Shown here piece by piece: positions 1-8,283 of a DNA stretch of 64,000 bases. The DNA is from DATFDN01 sp035685165. Lineage in GTDB: Bacteria > Pseudomonadota > Alphaproteobacteria > Acetobacterales > Acetobacteraceae. Every line of letters begins with the position of its first letter. Positions within the stretch are counted from its first letter, which is position 1. The stretch lies in contig DASRBI010000005.1 of NCBI GenBank assembly GCA_035685165.1, positions 136,132-200,131 of the forward strand, read 5' to 3'. Position numbers and translations under genes: made by a program. The notes beneath the pieces are model-generated. The model did not search any database. It had not been told where the DNA came from and was given only the letters and a program-made list of their open reading frames with translations.

Positions 1-924
1 CTTGCCGATGGCGGCGACGCCCCTCTCGCCGCGGTCGCCGAGCGCCTTAAGGACGATCCCTGGGCGCTGACCGTCGAGGCGTGGGAAGGCCCGGTGATCT
101 GCTGCGCCGATGCCGACCGTTTCAGCCTGCGCGACTGGCGGCGCAACGCGCTGGGCGGGCTCAACCTCGTCCCCGAGGGCGGAATCGGCGCCGCGGTGGC
201 CCAGCTTGGCCAGGGGCTCGACATCCGCCTCGGCACCCCGGCGCTCGCTGTTTCCTGGGGTGGGAGCGAGGCCCAAGTCGAAACGCCGAACGGCACGCTG
301 CGGGCCGGCGCGGTGATCATCACGGCCTCCACCGGCGTGCTGCGCGCCGGAGCGATCCGCTTCGACCCGGCGTTGCCGGCGGAGACCGCGGCGGCGCTGG
401 AGGCGCTGCCGATGGGGCTGGCGATCAAGGTGGTGCTGCGCGCCACGGGGACCGACCGGCTCGGCCTGCCGTCGCACACCAGCGTCGATCACCAGGTCCG
501 TCAGAGCGGCGAGCCGTTCATGATCTTCAACTGCTGGCCGCACGGGCGGGACTACGTGCAGGGCTGGATCGGCGCGAGCCCGGCCTGGGAGCTGGCGCAG
601 GCGGGCGAGGCGGCGGTCGCCGATTTCGCGCTCGCCGAGCTCCGCAAGCTGTTCGGCGGCCGGGTGGACGCGCTGTTCGCGGGCGGCGCCCGGCTCGTCA
701 CTCGCTGGGACGCCGATCCATTCGTGCGCGGCGCCTACGCCTACGTCCCGCCGGGCCGCGCGGAGGCACGCGCGGCGCTAGCCCGGCCGCTCGCAGGCGG
801 GCGCCTGATATTCGCCGGCGAGGCCTGCCATGACGGGTATGCCGGCACCGTCGGCGGCGCCTGGCTCTCCGGCGAGGCCGCCGCGCGCGCGGCACTCGCT
901 GCGCTGGCGAGGGAGGCGGCCTGA
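1..924 (+). CDS. Flavin-containing amine oxidase, C-terminal part (left edge)
   Basis: The frame is open from base 1 to the TGA at 922-924, so the N-terminal FAD-binding part lies outside the window. What remains resembles the substrate-binding and C-terminal FAD domains of the flavin monoamine oxidase family (FAD-dependent oxidation of amines). The best support is the C-terminal block around 810-880, with FAGEACHDGYAGTVGGA, the usual FAD-contacting segment of this family. A GTG at 94 could be mistaken for a start, but homologous-looking sequence runs upstream of it. The stop overlaps the ATG of the next gene by one base (TGATG), so the two are probably co-transcribed. The substrate cannot be told. 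Confidence 0.8.
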   Translation, partial: LADGGDAPLAAVAERLKDDPWALTVEAWEGPVICCADADRFSLRDWRRNALGGLNLVPEGGIGAAVAQLGQGLDIRLGTPALAVSWGGSEAQVETPNGTLRAGAVIITASTGVLRAGAIRFDPALPAETAAALEALPMGLAIKVVLRATGTDRLGLPSHTSVDHQVRQSGEPFMIFNCWPHGRDYVQGWIGASPAWELAQAGEAAVADFALAELRKLFGGRVDALFAGGARLVTRWDADPFVRGAYAYVPPGRAEARAALARPLAGGRLIFAGEACHDGYAGTVGGAWLSGEAAARAALAALAREAA

Positions 925-1715
925 TGCGCCTTGCCTTCTGGCGGCGCGACCGCCGTGTGCCGGTGATCGAGCTGCACGGCCTGATCGCCGCCCGCATGGG
1001 CCAGCTCAATCTCGCCGGCACCACCCAGCGGATCGAGGCCGCCTTCGCCGCCGCCAAGGGCCGGCCGGTGGTTCTCGACATCGACAGCCCGGGCGGCTCG
1101 CCGGTGCAATCGGACCTGATCGCGAGTGCCATCCGCCGCCGCGCCGACAGGGCGCGCATCGAGGTTCATGCGGTGATCCAGGATGTCGGCGCCTCGGGCG
1201 GGTATTGGATCGCCTGCGCCGCCGACCGCATCTGGGCCAATCCGATGAGCATCGTCGGCTCTATCGGCGTGCGCGGCGGTGGCTTCGGCTTTCCCCAGCT
1301 CCTGCAACGGCTCGGCGTCGAACGCCGGCTCTACACGGCGGGCGTCCACAAGGCGCGGCTCGACCCGTTCCTACCCGAGGACCCCGACGACGTCGCCTTC
1401 ACGCAGAGGCTGCTCGACGACCTGCACGCGAGGTTCAAGGGTTGGGTGGAGGAGCGGCGCGGCGCCCGGCTGACCGACCCGGCTTCCGTGTTCGACGGCA
1501 GCTTCATGCTGGCCGACCGTGGCAAAGCGCTCGGGCTGATCGACGGGTTCGGGGACGTGGAGTCGGTCGTGCGCGAGATCGGTGGCGACAAGGCCAAGCC
1601 CCGCTGGTTCCGCCCGAAGCCGCGCGGCTTGCTGCGCCGCATCCCGGGCCTCGCCGCCGACGCCCTGCTCGATGCCATCGAGGAGCGGCGCTGGCACATC
1701 TCCCTGCTGCCCTGA
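924..1715 (+). CDS. S49 family serine peptidase (SppA/SohB-like)
   Basis: 263 residues. The fold is that of the S49 signal-peptide-peptidase family, which degrades membrane-embedded leftover peptides using a Ser/Lys dyad. The likely nucleophile is Ser91 in DVGASGGYW and the likely general base is Lys143 in AGVHKARLD; IDSPGGSP at 53-60 is the usual substrate-groove segment. It is about the size of a single catalytic domain and has no obvious N-terminal membrane helix, unlike E. coli SppA or SohB, so it may act from the cytoplasmic face or in a complex. The start overlaps the upstream amine oxidase stop by one base, indicating coupled translation. Confidence 0.87.
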   Translation: MRLAFWRRDRRVPVIELHGLIAARMGQLNLAGTTQRIEAAFAAAKGRPVVLDIDSPGGSPVQSDLIASAIRRRADRARIEVHAVIQDVGASGGYWIACAADRIWANPMSIVGSIGVRGGGFGFPQLLQRLGVERRLYTAGVHKARLDPFLPEDPDDVAFTQRLLDDLHARFKGWVEERRGARLTDPASVFDGSFMLADRGKALGLIDGFGDVESVVREIGGDKAKPRWFRPKPRGLLRRIPGLAADALLDAIEERRWHISLLP

Positions 1716-1753
1716 GCCGTCTTGGCGGGTGTACACAAGGACCGTCCGCGTGC

Positions 1754-1862
1754 CAAAACTTCGTACGAAATCGGGCAAGCCGCCGCGCGAATCCGTACGA
1801 AGGGCCGCGGCCCGGCGCCAAACTTCGTACGGAACCCGCCCTCGTCATCCCGAATTTCGTAA
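1754..1862. repeat. Degenerate TTCGTACGAA palindrome cluster
   Basis: Between the convergent S49 peptidase and prpE genes are four related copies of a TTCGTACGAA core. One is a perfect 10-base palindrome at 1760-1769. TCCGTACGAAG at 1792-1802 and CTTCGTACGGA at 1823-1833 form an 11-bp inverted repeat around a 20-base loop that itself holds GGCCGCGGCC. A decayed copy, TTCGTAAG, lies near 1855-1862. The flanks of the first and third copies also match (CCAAA(A)CTTCGTACG). This may be a REP-like or miniature mobile sequence, or a two-way terminator; there is no T-run. Confidence 0.6.
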
Positions 1863-1925
1863 GCCTCGGGCGTGCGACGCCCGCTCCGCCCCGGGGGCGC
1901 GCAGGGTTGGGGTGAGGTGGGGGCC

Positions 1926-3806
1926 TCACGCCCTGCCGAGCGCCGCTTTGACCTCGTCCAGCGCCGCCGGATCCTCGATCGTCGGCGGCACGGTGTAGCC
2001 CTCGCCGTCGACGATGCGGCGGATGGTGCCGCGCAGGATCTTGCCCGAGCGGGTCTTGGGCAGGCGCGGCACCACGAGCGCCTCGCGGAAGCTTGCCACC
2101 GGGCCGATCCGCTCGCGCACCAGCCCAACGAGCTCCGCGGCGATCTCTGCCTCCGGCCGGTTGACGCCGGCCTTCAGCACAACGAGGCCCAACGGCACCT
2201 GCCCCTTGAGCGCGTCCCTGACGCCGATCACCGCGCATTCGGCGACATTGGCGTGGCTCGCCAGCACCTCCTCGATCGCCCCGGTGGAGAGCCGGTGGCC
2301 GGCGGTGTTGATGATGTCGTCGGTGCGCCCCATCACCCACACATCGCCATCGTCGTCGATCATGCCGGCATCGCCGGTGCGATAGTATCCGGGGAAATCT
2401 GCGAGGTAAGCACGCGCGTAGCCCGCATCGTCCTGCCAGAGCGTCGGCGCGCAGCCGGGCGGCAGCGGCAGCTTGAGACACAGATTGCCGTTGGTTCCGG
2501 GCGGAACCTCGTGCCCCTCGTCGTCGAGCGCGTGCAAATCGTAGCCAGGACTCGGTCGCCCGCCCGATCCGGGCTTGAACGGAAACAGGCCGAACGCGCG
2601 GAACCCTGCGGTGATCGGCCACCCGGTTTCGGTCTGCCACCAATGGTCGACCACCGGCCGGCCGAGCTTCTCGGCGGCCCACACCGCGGTCGGCGGATCG
2701 CAGCGTTCGCCCGCGAGATAGAGTGCCTCCAGCACCGACAGATCGTGGCCCGCCATCAGCTTCGCGTCGGGATCCTGCTGCTTGATCGCCCGCATCGCGG
2801 TGGGCGCGGTGAACAGCACCTTCACCCTGTGCGCGGCGCACACGCGCCAGAACGCGCCGGCATCCGGCGTGCCCACGGGCTTGCCTTCGTACATGACGGA
2901 GGTGCAGCCGCGCAGCAGCGGCGCATAGACGATGTAGGAGTGGCCGACCACCCAGCCGACGTCGGACGCGGCCCAATAAACATCGCCCGCATCGACGCCG
3001 TAGATCATCCGCATCGAGTTCCACAGCGCCACCGCGTGCCCGCCATTGTCGCGCACGATCCCTTTCGGCTTCCCGGTGGTGCCGGAGGTGTACAGGATAT
3101 AGAGCGGATCGGTCGCTTCGACCGAAACCGGATCGTGCGGGCGGGCGGCTGCTTCCGCCTCCGCCAGATCCTCGTCGCGCCCGGCGATCAGCTCCGCCCG
3201 GCAGGTCGCGCGCTGCAGGATCAGGCACTTCTCGGGCTTGTGCGCCGACATGGCGATCGCCGCGTCGAGCAGCGGCTTGTATGGCACGATGCGCCCCGGC
3301 TCGAGCCCGCAGGAGGCGGAGACGATCAGCTTCGGCTTGGCGTCTTCGATGCGCGCCGCCAGCTCCGCCGCCGCGAAGCCGCCGAACACGACCGAGTGGA
3401 TCGCGCCCAGCCGCGCGCAGGCGAGCATAGCGACGACCGCCTCCGGTACCATCGGCAGATAGATCACCACCCGGTCGCCCCTGCCGATGCCGCGCGCCGC
3501 CAGCGCCCCGGCGAACCGCGCCACGCGCAGGGTGAGTTCGCGATAGGTGAACCGCTCGATCCGGTTCTCCATCGCGCTGTCCCAAATCAGCGCCGCCTGC
3601 TCGCCCCGCCCGGCGGCGACATGGCGATCGAGGCAGTTGAACGCCGTGTTCAGCCGCGCGCCGGGGAACCAGCGGCCGAAGGGCGCGATGGCGGGATCGA
3701 AAATGCGTGAGGGCGGCACGTCCCAGTCGATGCCGGCGGCCAGCGCCGACCAATAGGCCGCCGGATCGCGCGCTGCGGCGGCGTGGGCATCGGCGTAGGC
3801 TTGCAT
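1926..3806 (-). CDS. prpE: Propionyl-CoA synthetase (AMP-forming)
   Basis: 626 residues, the usual length for PrpE. It activates propionate (and acetate) to the acyl-CoA through an acyl-adenylate. An ACS-type N-terminal domain is followed by the AMP-binding P-loop YTSGTTGKPKG near 239-249, the WWQTETGWP motif (GWP after TET is typical of PrpE rather than Acs), and the C-terminal catalytic Lys589 in KTRSGKILR. The ATG at 3806 was chosen because GGAGGAG sits about five bases upstream; the frame stays open farther upstream but that sequence does not look like the family. No methylcitrate-cycle gene is nearby, so acetyl-CoA synthetase activity cannot be excluded. Confidence 0.9.
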   Translation of the reverse strand: MQAYADAHAAAARDPAAYWSALAAGIDWDVPPSRIFDPAIAPFGRWFPGARLNTAFNCLDRHVAAGRGEQAALIWDSAMENRIERFTYRELTLRVARFAGALAARGIGRGDRVVIYLPMVPEAVVAMLACARLGAIHSVVFGGFAAAELAARIEDAKPKLIVSASCGLEPGRIVPYKPLLDAAIAMSAHKPEKCLILQRATCRAELIAGRDEDLAEAEAAARPHDPVSVEATDPLYILYTSGTTGKPKGIVRDNGGHAVALWNSMRMIYGVDAGDVYWAASDVGWVVGHSYIVYAPLLRGCTSVMYEGKPVGTPDAGAFWRVCAAHRVKVLFTAPTAMRAIKQQDPDAKLMAGHDLSVLEALYLAGERCDPPTAVWAAEKLGRPVVDHWWQTETGWPITAGFRAFGLFPFKPGSGGRPSPGYDLHALDDEGHEVPPGTNGNLCLKLPLPPGCAPTLWQDDAGYARAYLADFPGYYRTGDAGMIDDDGDVWVMGRTDDIINTAGHRLSTGAIEEVLASHANVAECAVIGVRDALKGQVPLGLVVLKAGVNRPEAEIAAELVGLVRERIGPVASFREALVVPRLPKTRSGKILRGTIRRIVDGEGYTVPPTIEDPAALDEVKAALGRA

Positions 3807-3994
3807 GGCGCTCCTCCGGGATAGGCGGGATGATTGCGCCGAGGCGGCGGTGCGGCAATGTCGGCCTGCACCCGTAGCGCTGGCAATTCCGAGCGATCCG
3901 CGCCCCGGCGCGACCACCCTGCGCAGGAACATGCGCGCCGCCTCCGATGCCGACAAACCGATGGCTTCGAGCGTAGCCTCGCCGCTTACTCCGC

Positions 3995-6900
3995 CTAATA
4001 CTGAAACTGATACCGCAGCCCCACACTCGCGCCGGTGCTCTCGCCCGTTGCGCCGATCGCCGAGGTGGTCTGCCCGGTCCCGGCGCTGGCGTCGAGCTTC
4101 AGCCGGCGCGTCAGATCGACCGTGATCTTGGCGCGCGCGCCGCTACCGCCGGTCGATTCCTCGGCGCCCACGAACACGCCGCGCGCGATGTAGCGTCCGG
4201 CTTGCAGCACCGGCTGCCCGTTCGGCCCCGTGGTGATGCCGAGCTGATCGAGTCCGAGCGCGTTCTGCACGTTCTGCAGCGGGTTGGCGAGGCCGCCGCC
4301 GCTTCCCGTTATCTCGGCGATCCCAGCCGCGATCGAGGCGAGCTGGAATGGGCTCAGCGCGCCCGCATTGGTATGAAACAATATCTGCGCCAAAATCTCG
4401 TCTTGCGGCAGTTCCGGAGTCGAGGAGAGCGTGATCTTGGGATCCCGCGCCGTACCACCCACGGTCAGGGTCGCGAGCAGGTTCTGGCCCGTGTAGGTGG
4501 CAACCAGATGAAGCCCCGGATCGCTGATGCTGGCGCCGTTGAAATCAATGCTACCGGAGGTGAAGTCGAGCGTGTTGCCGACCACGTTGAAACTGCCGCG
4601 GATCAGGTGGAACTGCCCGAGCGGCTGCATCTCGGTCGTCGTGCCGGCGATGCGGATGGTGCCGCCCAGTTCGGCGTTCAGTCCGCGCCCGCGGATGAAA
4701 ATCTGCTGCGGCGCCTGCACGGTCAGATCAAGCCCGATAGAGGCCAGCAGCTGCGACGTTTCGGGGGGCTTCGGCGGCGGCGCCCCGGCGATGCGGACGG
4801 GGATCGTCACCACCGAGGTGGGCAGCTTGTCGGGCACCTGGATCACCGCCTGACGGATGAACACGGTGCCGCCGATAGTCATGGCGGTCTTTACCTGCCC
4901 GGTGATGCTCAGGTTGGCGTTCAGCGTCGCCGTCAGCACGTCCGAGGAGATCGGCGTCGCGTTGTTCGCCGCAAGCACGAGGTTGACCGGCATCCCGGCG
5001 GCCAGCACGCCGATCGTGCCGGAGCCCGTCATGGTGCCCTGCCCCGCCCGCGCGCTGAACGAGGCGAGCCGCAAGGTCTCGCCGTCGCCGGTCAGCCGCG
5101 CGGCGATGTCGCTCAGGTGCACCCCCGCCGCGTAGTCGCGCAGATCGCCGCCCGAGAGCGTCGCGCCGCCGCTGATGTGCGGTGCATCCAGTGTGCCGCC
5201 CACAGTGGCGTCGATCGCCAGTGTGCCCCGCGCCGCCTCGCCGCCCGCGAGCAGGATCGGATTGGCGATCGCGAGATCGAGCCGCCCGATGGCGCGCAAA
5301 GCGAGCGACGCATCCTTCGCAAGTCCGGCCGTCCCGGCGACCGCCAGGTCGGAGCTGCCGGCGGTCAGCCGCGAATCGATCCGCGCCGTGCCGGCGTTGA
5401 GCCTCGCGGTGGCAATCAGCCGCGCCGGCGGCAGGCCGGCGGCGGGTCCGTTCAGCACGCGCAGGCCGCTTGCATCCACGCGCACCATGCCGTCCGGCTT
5501 CGCCGCCGTGCCGGTGATGTTGGCCGCCAGCCTCACGCGCCCGGCGGCGCGCTCGCCCGCCGGCAGCAGCGCGTCGGCCGTCGCCATCTCGATCTCGCCG
5601 TTCGCGCGCAGATCGACGAGCGCGCCCGAGCGCAGCCCCACCGTGCCAGCGAGCGTCACATGCGAGGCGCCGGCCGCGGCGGCGAGATCGAGCCGCGCGG
5701 CGTTGCCCAGCAGATCGACATTGGCCGTCACCGTTGCCGGCGGCAGCGCCGCCTGCTTGCCCGACAGCAGCCTGAGCCCAGAGGCACGCGCGTGGACCGC
5801 GCCAGTCGGCGCGCTGCTCGTGCCGGTGACGCGCGCATCGGCATTGATGGTGCCGGCCACATTCAGGCTTGGGGAAACGATTGTCGCCAGATCGGCCGGC
5901 ACGTTTGCCGCACTCGCGGTCAGGTCGAGCGTGCTGCCCACATGGCCGTTCACGCGCAGCACCGCCTGGCGCAGACCGAGGCGCAGATCCTCGATCGTCA
6001 GCCCTTGGGCGAAGCGGAATGTCACCGGCGCGAGCAGGCGCACATCCTGCCCCTTCCACGCGGCCGCGAGCGTGTCGAGCCGCAGCGCGCGCGCCTCCAC
6101 ATCGGCCACGCCCTTCGTGCTCAGCCGCGCGGGTGCGCCTTCGAGCTGCGTCAGGTCCGCGTTCGCGCTCAGCGCCAGCGCGCTGGCCGGCCCCGTCGCG
6201 TTCAGCTTGGCCGAGCCCGCCACGCGGCCGGTTTTCAGCTCGGCGAGCGTCAGCGTGCCGTTCACCTCCGGGTTGTCGGCCGGGTGATCGAGCGTCACCT
6301 GGAGCTTCGCGGCACTCAGGCTCGCGGTGCCCGGCAGCGCAGCGTTATCCGCCTCGGCCGCGACCTGCCAGACCGCGCTCCCCGCGTTCAGCGCGAACCT
6401 GGCGCTGCCCCGGAGCGGCTTGCCGATCAGCGGGGTGAAATCGCCGAGATCGCCGATTTGCAGCGAAAGATCGCCGACCGGCAGTTTCGCCCCGGCTGGA
6501 AGCGTGATGGAACCGCCGCCGCGCAGACTTTTCCACGCGGCCTCCTCGATCGCCAGGTGATACGCGCCATCGGTCGAGCGGCCGCCGGCCAGCGCCAGGT
6601 CGACCGGCGCGCCGAGCAGTGCGCCCTCGGCAGTCAGGTGTCCGCTCGGCGCGCTGGGCAGCCCCTGCGCGACGAGATGCGCGGTGAACGGACCGGAGGA
6701 CTGGCCCTCCGCCGCCAAGTTGCCCGTGATCGTGGTGTCGAGCGCGAGCGCGTCGGTGGCGCCCGTGATCCGGCCCGCTGCTCTCAGCCCGCCCGAAAGC
6801 CTGGGCTCGATCGACGCGACATTGTTCAGCCCCGCCGCGAATTGCAGATCGACCGCGCTGCGCGAGGCGGTGCCGCTGGCCGAGAGCGCGACGTCCTGCC

Positions 6901-8278
6901 CGTTCACCGCCAGCCGCGCCAGATGCAGCGTGCTGCCGTCGAGCTGCGCGGCGAGATCGAGCGTCGCGTTGTCGCCCACCAGCGCCGAGACGGGCGCCTT
7001 GCCGCCGGTGATGCCGACCGCACCGGTCGCGGCCAGCGTGAGGATCCCGTTCTGCCGTCCGCCGTTCAGCGACAGCACGGCGTGGCCGCCCAGTTGTTCG
7101 CCGGCGGCGGCGGCGAGCGGCGCGAGATCGGGCGCCGTGATCTTGATGCGGGCCAGTTCCTCGGCGAGCAGCGCATCACCCTCGGCCTGAAGCAGCGGAT
7201 GCGAGATGGCGAAGGTCACCGGCTCGCCCTTTGTCCTGAGCTTCGCCTCGGCGACCAGCCGCACCGGCGCGGCGGCGAACAGATCGGGCTGCTTGCCCGG
7301 AACCGTCAGCCCGTCGATGGCGCCGTCGATCTTGATGTCGCCCGCGTTCCCGGCGGCGGTGAGCGCGATGCGGCCGGCACCCGCCGCACCCACCTGCAGC
7401 GCTACGATGCTGATGTCGGCGTTGAGGTCAGGCGCGGTGAATGGTCCGTTTGCGTCGGCGGTGACAGCGACCGACGACCAGGAGAGACCGGGCCGGGGCG
7501 TCATCGCCGGGGCTTCGGCGACGATGTGCATTCCGGGAATCGTGCTGTCGGCGAGGTCGATCGTGCCGGCGGCCTTGGCGTGAAGCCGCCCAGCGGCGAG
7601 TGCCAGATTGCTGGCGACGGCGCTCTCCGGCCCGTTCAGGATGGCATCGACGGCGACCGGCCCGATGCCGGGCAGCTTCGCCGCCGCCGCGATCAAACCG
7701 CCCGCCGCCTCGTGTGCCGCCAGGTCGAGCTTGATCCCCGCCGCATCGCGGTTGCCGACGAGATGATATAGCCCCTCCGCATCCAGCCGCTCGGCGGTCA
7801 GCTCGCCTCTCATCGTGCCCGGATGCATGTGCAGGCCGGCGGTGACGTGCAGCACGGCTGTCTCGCCGGCGAGCGGCGTTTCTAAGGTGAGCCGCCCGAC
7901 CTCGAGGCTGTTCACGTCCAGATTCTTGAGACCGCCGCCCGAGCCACTGGAGCTTTTCGGCAGCCGCGCGACGTCGCCATCGGCCGCCGTCAGCGTGTCG
8001 ATCTTGATATCGCCGTGGATCAGCGACAGCGGCGACCAGGTGATGCGGACGGTGTGGAAGGTCGCATAGACGCCCGCCGTATCCTTCAACTCCACCGTAT
8101 CGGCGGAGAGCGAGCCGTTGAGATGGATCGCCAGCCCCTGCGTCGCGAGCGAGCCCGAGAACCAAGGCAGCAGGTCGTCGAGGATCGAGGCGCGCGCCGG
8201 CGCGGCGGCAAGGGCGAGCAGAAGCGCGGCGAGTGCCGCCGTCCTGCCCCGAGCCCCGATCGGCCTTGATGTGCCCAT
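3995..8278 (-). CDS. tamB: Translocation and assembly module protein TamB
   Basis: 1427 residues. TamB is an inner-membrane-anchored periplasmic protein of the AsmA/DUF490 superfamily. It spans to the outer membrane, partners TamA, and is implicated in outer-membrane protein insertion and phospholipid transport. The N-terminus shows a signal or anchor (positive residues, then AALAALLLALAAAPARA at about 13-29). The middle is a very long run of repetitive beta-strand-like sequence with recurring G-x-aliphatic patterns. The last ~350 residues match the conserved TamB C-terminal domain and end in GLRYQFQY. The ATG at 8278 starts five bases after the tamA stop, so the pair is one operon. The frame is open well upstream inside tamA, but only this start gives a signal sequence. 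Confidence 0.9.
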   Translation of the reverse strand: MGTSRPIGARGRTAALAALLLALAAAPARASILDDLLPWFSGSLATQGLAIHLNGSLSADTVELKDTAGVYATFHTVRITWSPLSLIHGDIKIDTLTAADGDVARLPKSSSGSGGGLKNLDVNSLEVGRLTLETPLAGETAVLHVTAGLHMHPGTMRGELTAERLDAEGLYHLVGNRDAAGIKLDLAAHEAAGGLIAAAAKLPGIGPVAVDAILNGPESAVASNLALAAGRLHAKAAGTIDLADSTIPGMHIVAEAPAMTPRPGLSWSSVAVTADANGPFTAPDLNADISIVALQVGAAGAGRIALTAAGNAGDIKIDGAIDGLTVPGKQPDLFAAAPVRLVAEAKLRTKGEPVTFAISHPLLQAEGDALLAEELARIKITAPDLAPLAAAAGEQLGGHAVLSLNGGRQNGILTLAATGAVGITGGKAPVSALVGDNATLDLAAQLDGSTLHLARLAVNGQDVALSASGTASRSAVDLQFAAGLNNVASIEPRLSGGLRAAGRITGATDALALDTTITGNLAAEGQSSGPFTAHLVAQGLPSAPSGHLTAEGALLGAPVDLALAGGRSTDGAYHLAIEEAAWKSLRGGGSITLPAGAKLPVGDLSLQIGDLGDFTPLIGKPLRGSARFALNAGSAVWQVAAEADNAALPGTASLSAAKLQVTLDHPADNPEVNGTLTLAELKTGRVAGSAKLNATGPASALALSANADLTQLEGAPARLSTKGVADVEARALRLDTLAAAWKGQDVRLLAPVTFRFAQGLTIEDLRLGLRQAVLRVNGHVGSTLDLTASAANVPADLATIVSPSLNVAGTINADARVTGTSSAPTGAVHARASGLRLLSGKQAALPPATVTANVDLLGNAARLDLAAAAGASHVTLAGTVGLRSGALVDLRANGEIEMATADALLPAGERAAGRVRLAANITGTAAKPDGMVRVDASGLRVLNGPAAGLPPARLIATARLNAGTARIDSRLTAGSSDLAVAGTAGLAKDASLALRAIGRLDLAIANPILLAGGEAARGTLAIDATVGGTLDAPHISGGATLSGGDLRDYAAGVHLSDIAARLTGDGETLRLASFSARAGQGTMTGSGTIGVLAAGMPVNLVLAANNATPISSDVLTATLNANLSITGQVKTAMTIGGTVFIRQAVIQVPDKLPTSVVTIPVRIAGAPPPKPPETSQLLASIGLDLTVQAPQQIFIRGRGLNAELGGTIRIAGTTTEMQPLGQFHLIRGSFNVVGNTLDFTSGSIDFNGASISDPGLHLVATYTGQNLLATLTVGGTARDPKITLSSTPELPQDEILAQILFHTNAGALSPFQLASIAAGIAEITGSGGGLANPLQNVQNALGLDQLGITTGPNGQPVLQAGRYIARGVFVGAEESTGGSGARAKITVDLTRRLKLDASAGTGQTTSAIGATGESTGASVGLRYQFQY

Positions 8279-8283
8279 CCCGC

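Noticed and set aside
4202..7771. A 1189-codon plus-strand open frame opposite tamB
   Set aside because: It is the Arg/Gly/Ala-rich mirror of a very GC-rich gene, has no recognisable motif, and tamB on the other strand has signal peptide, family C-terminus and operon context.
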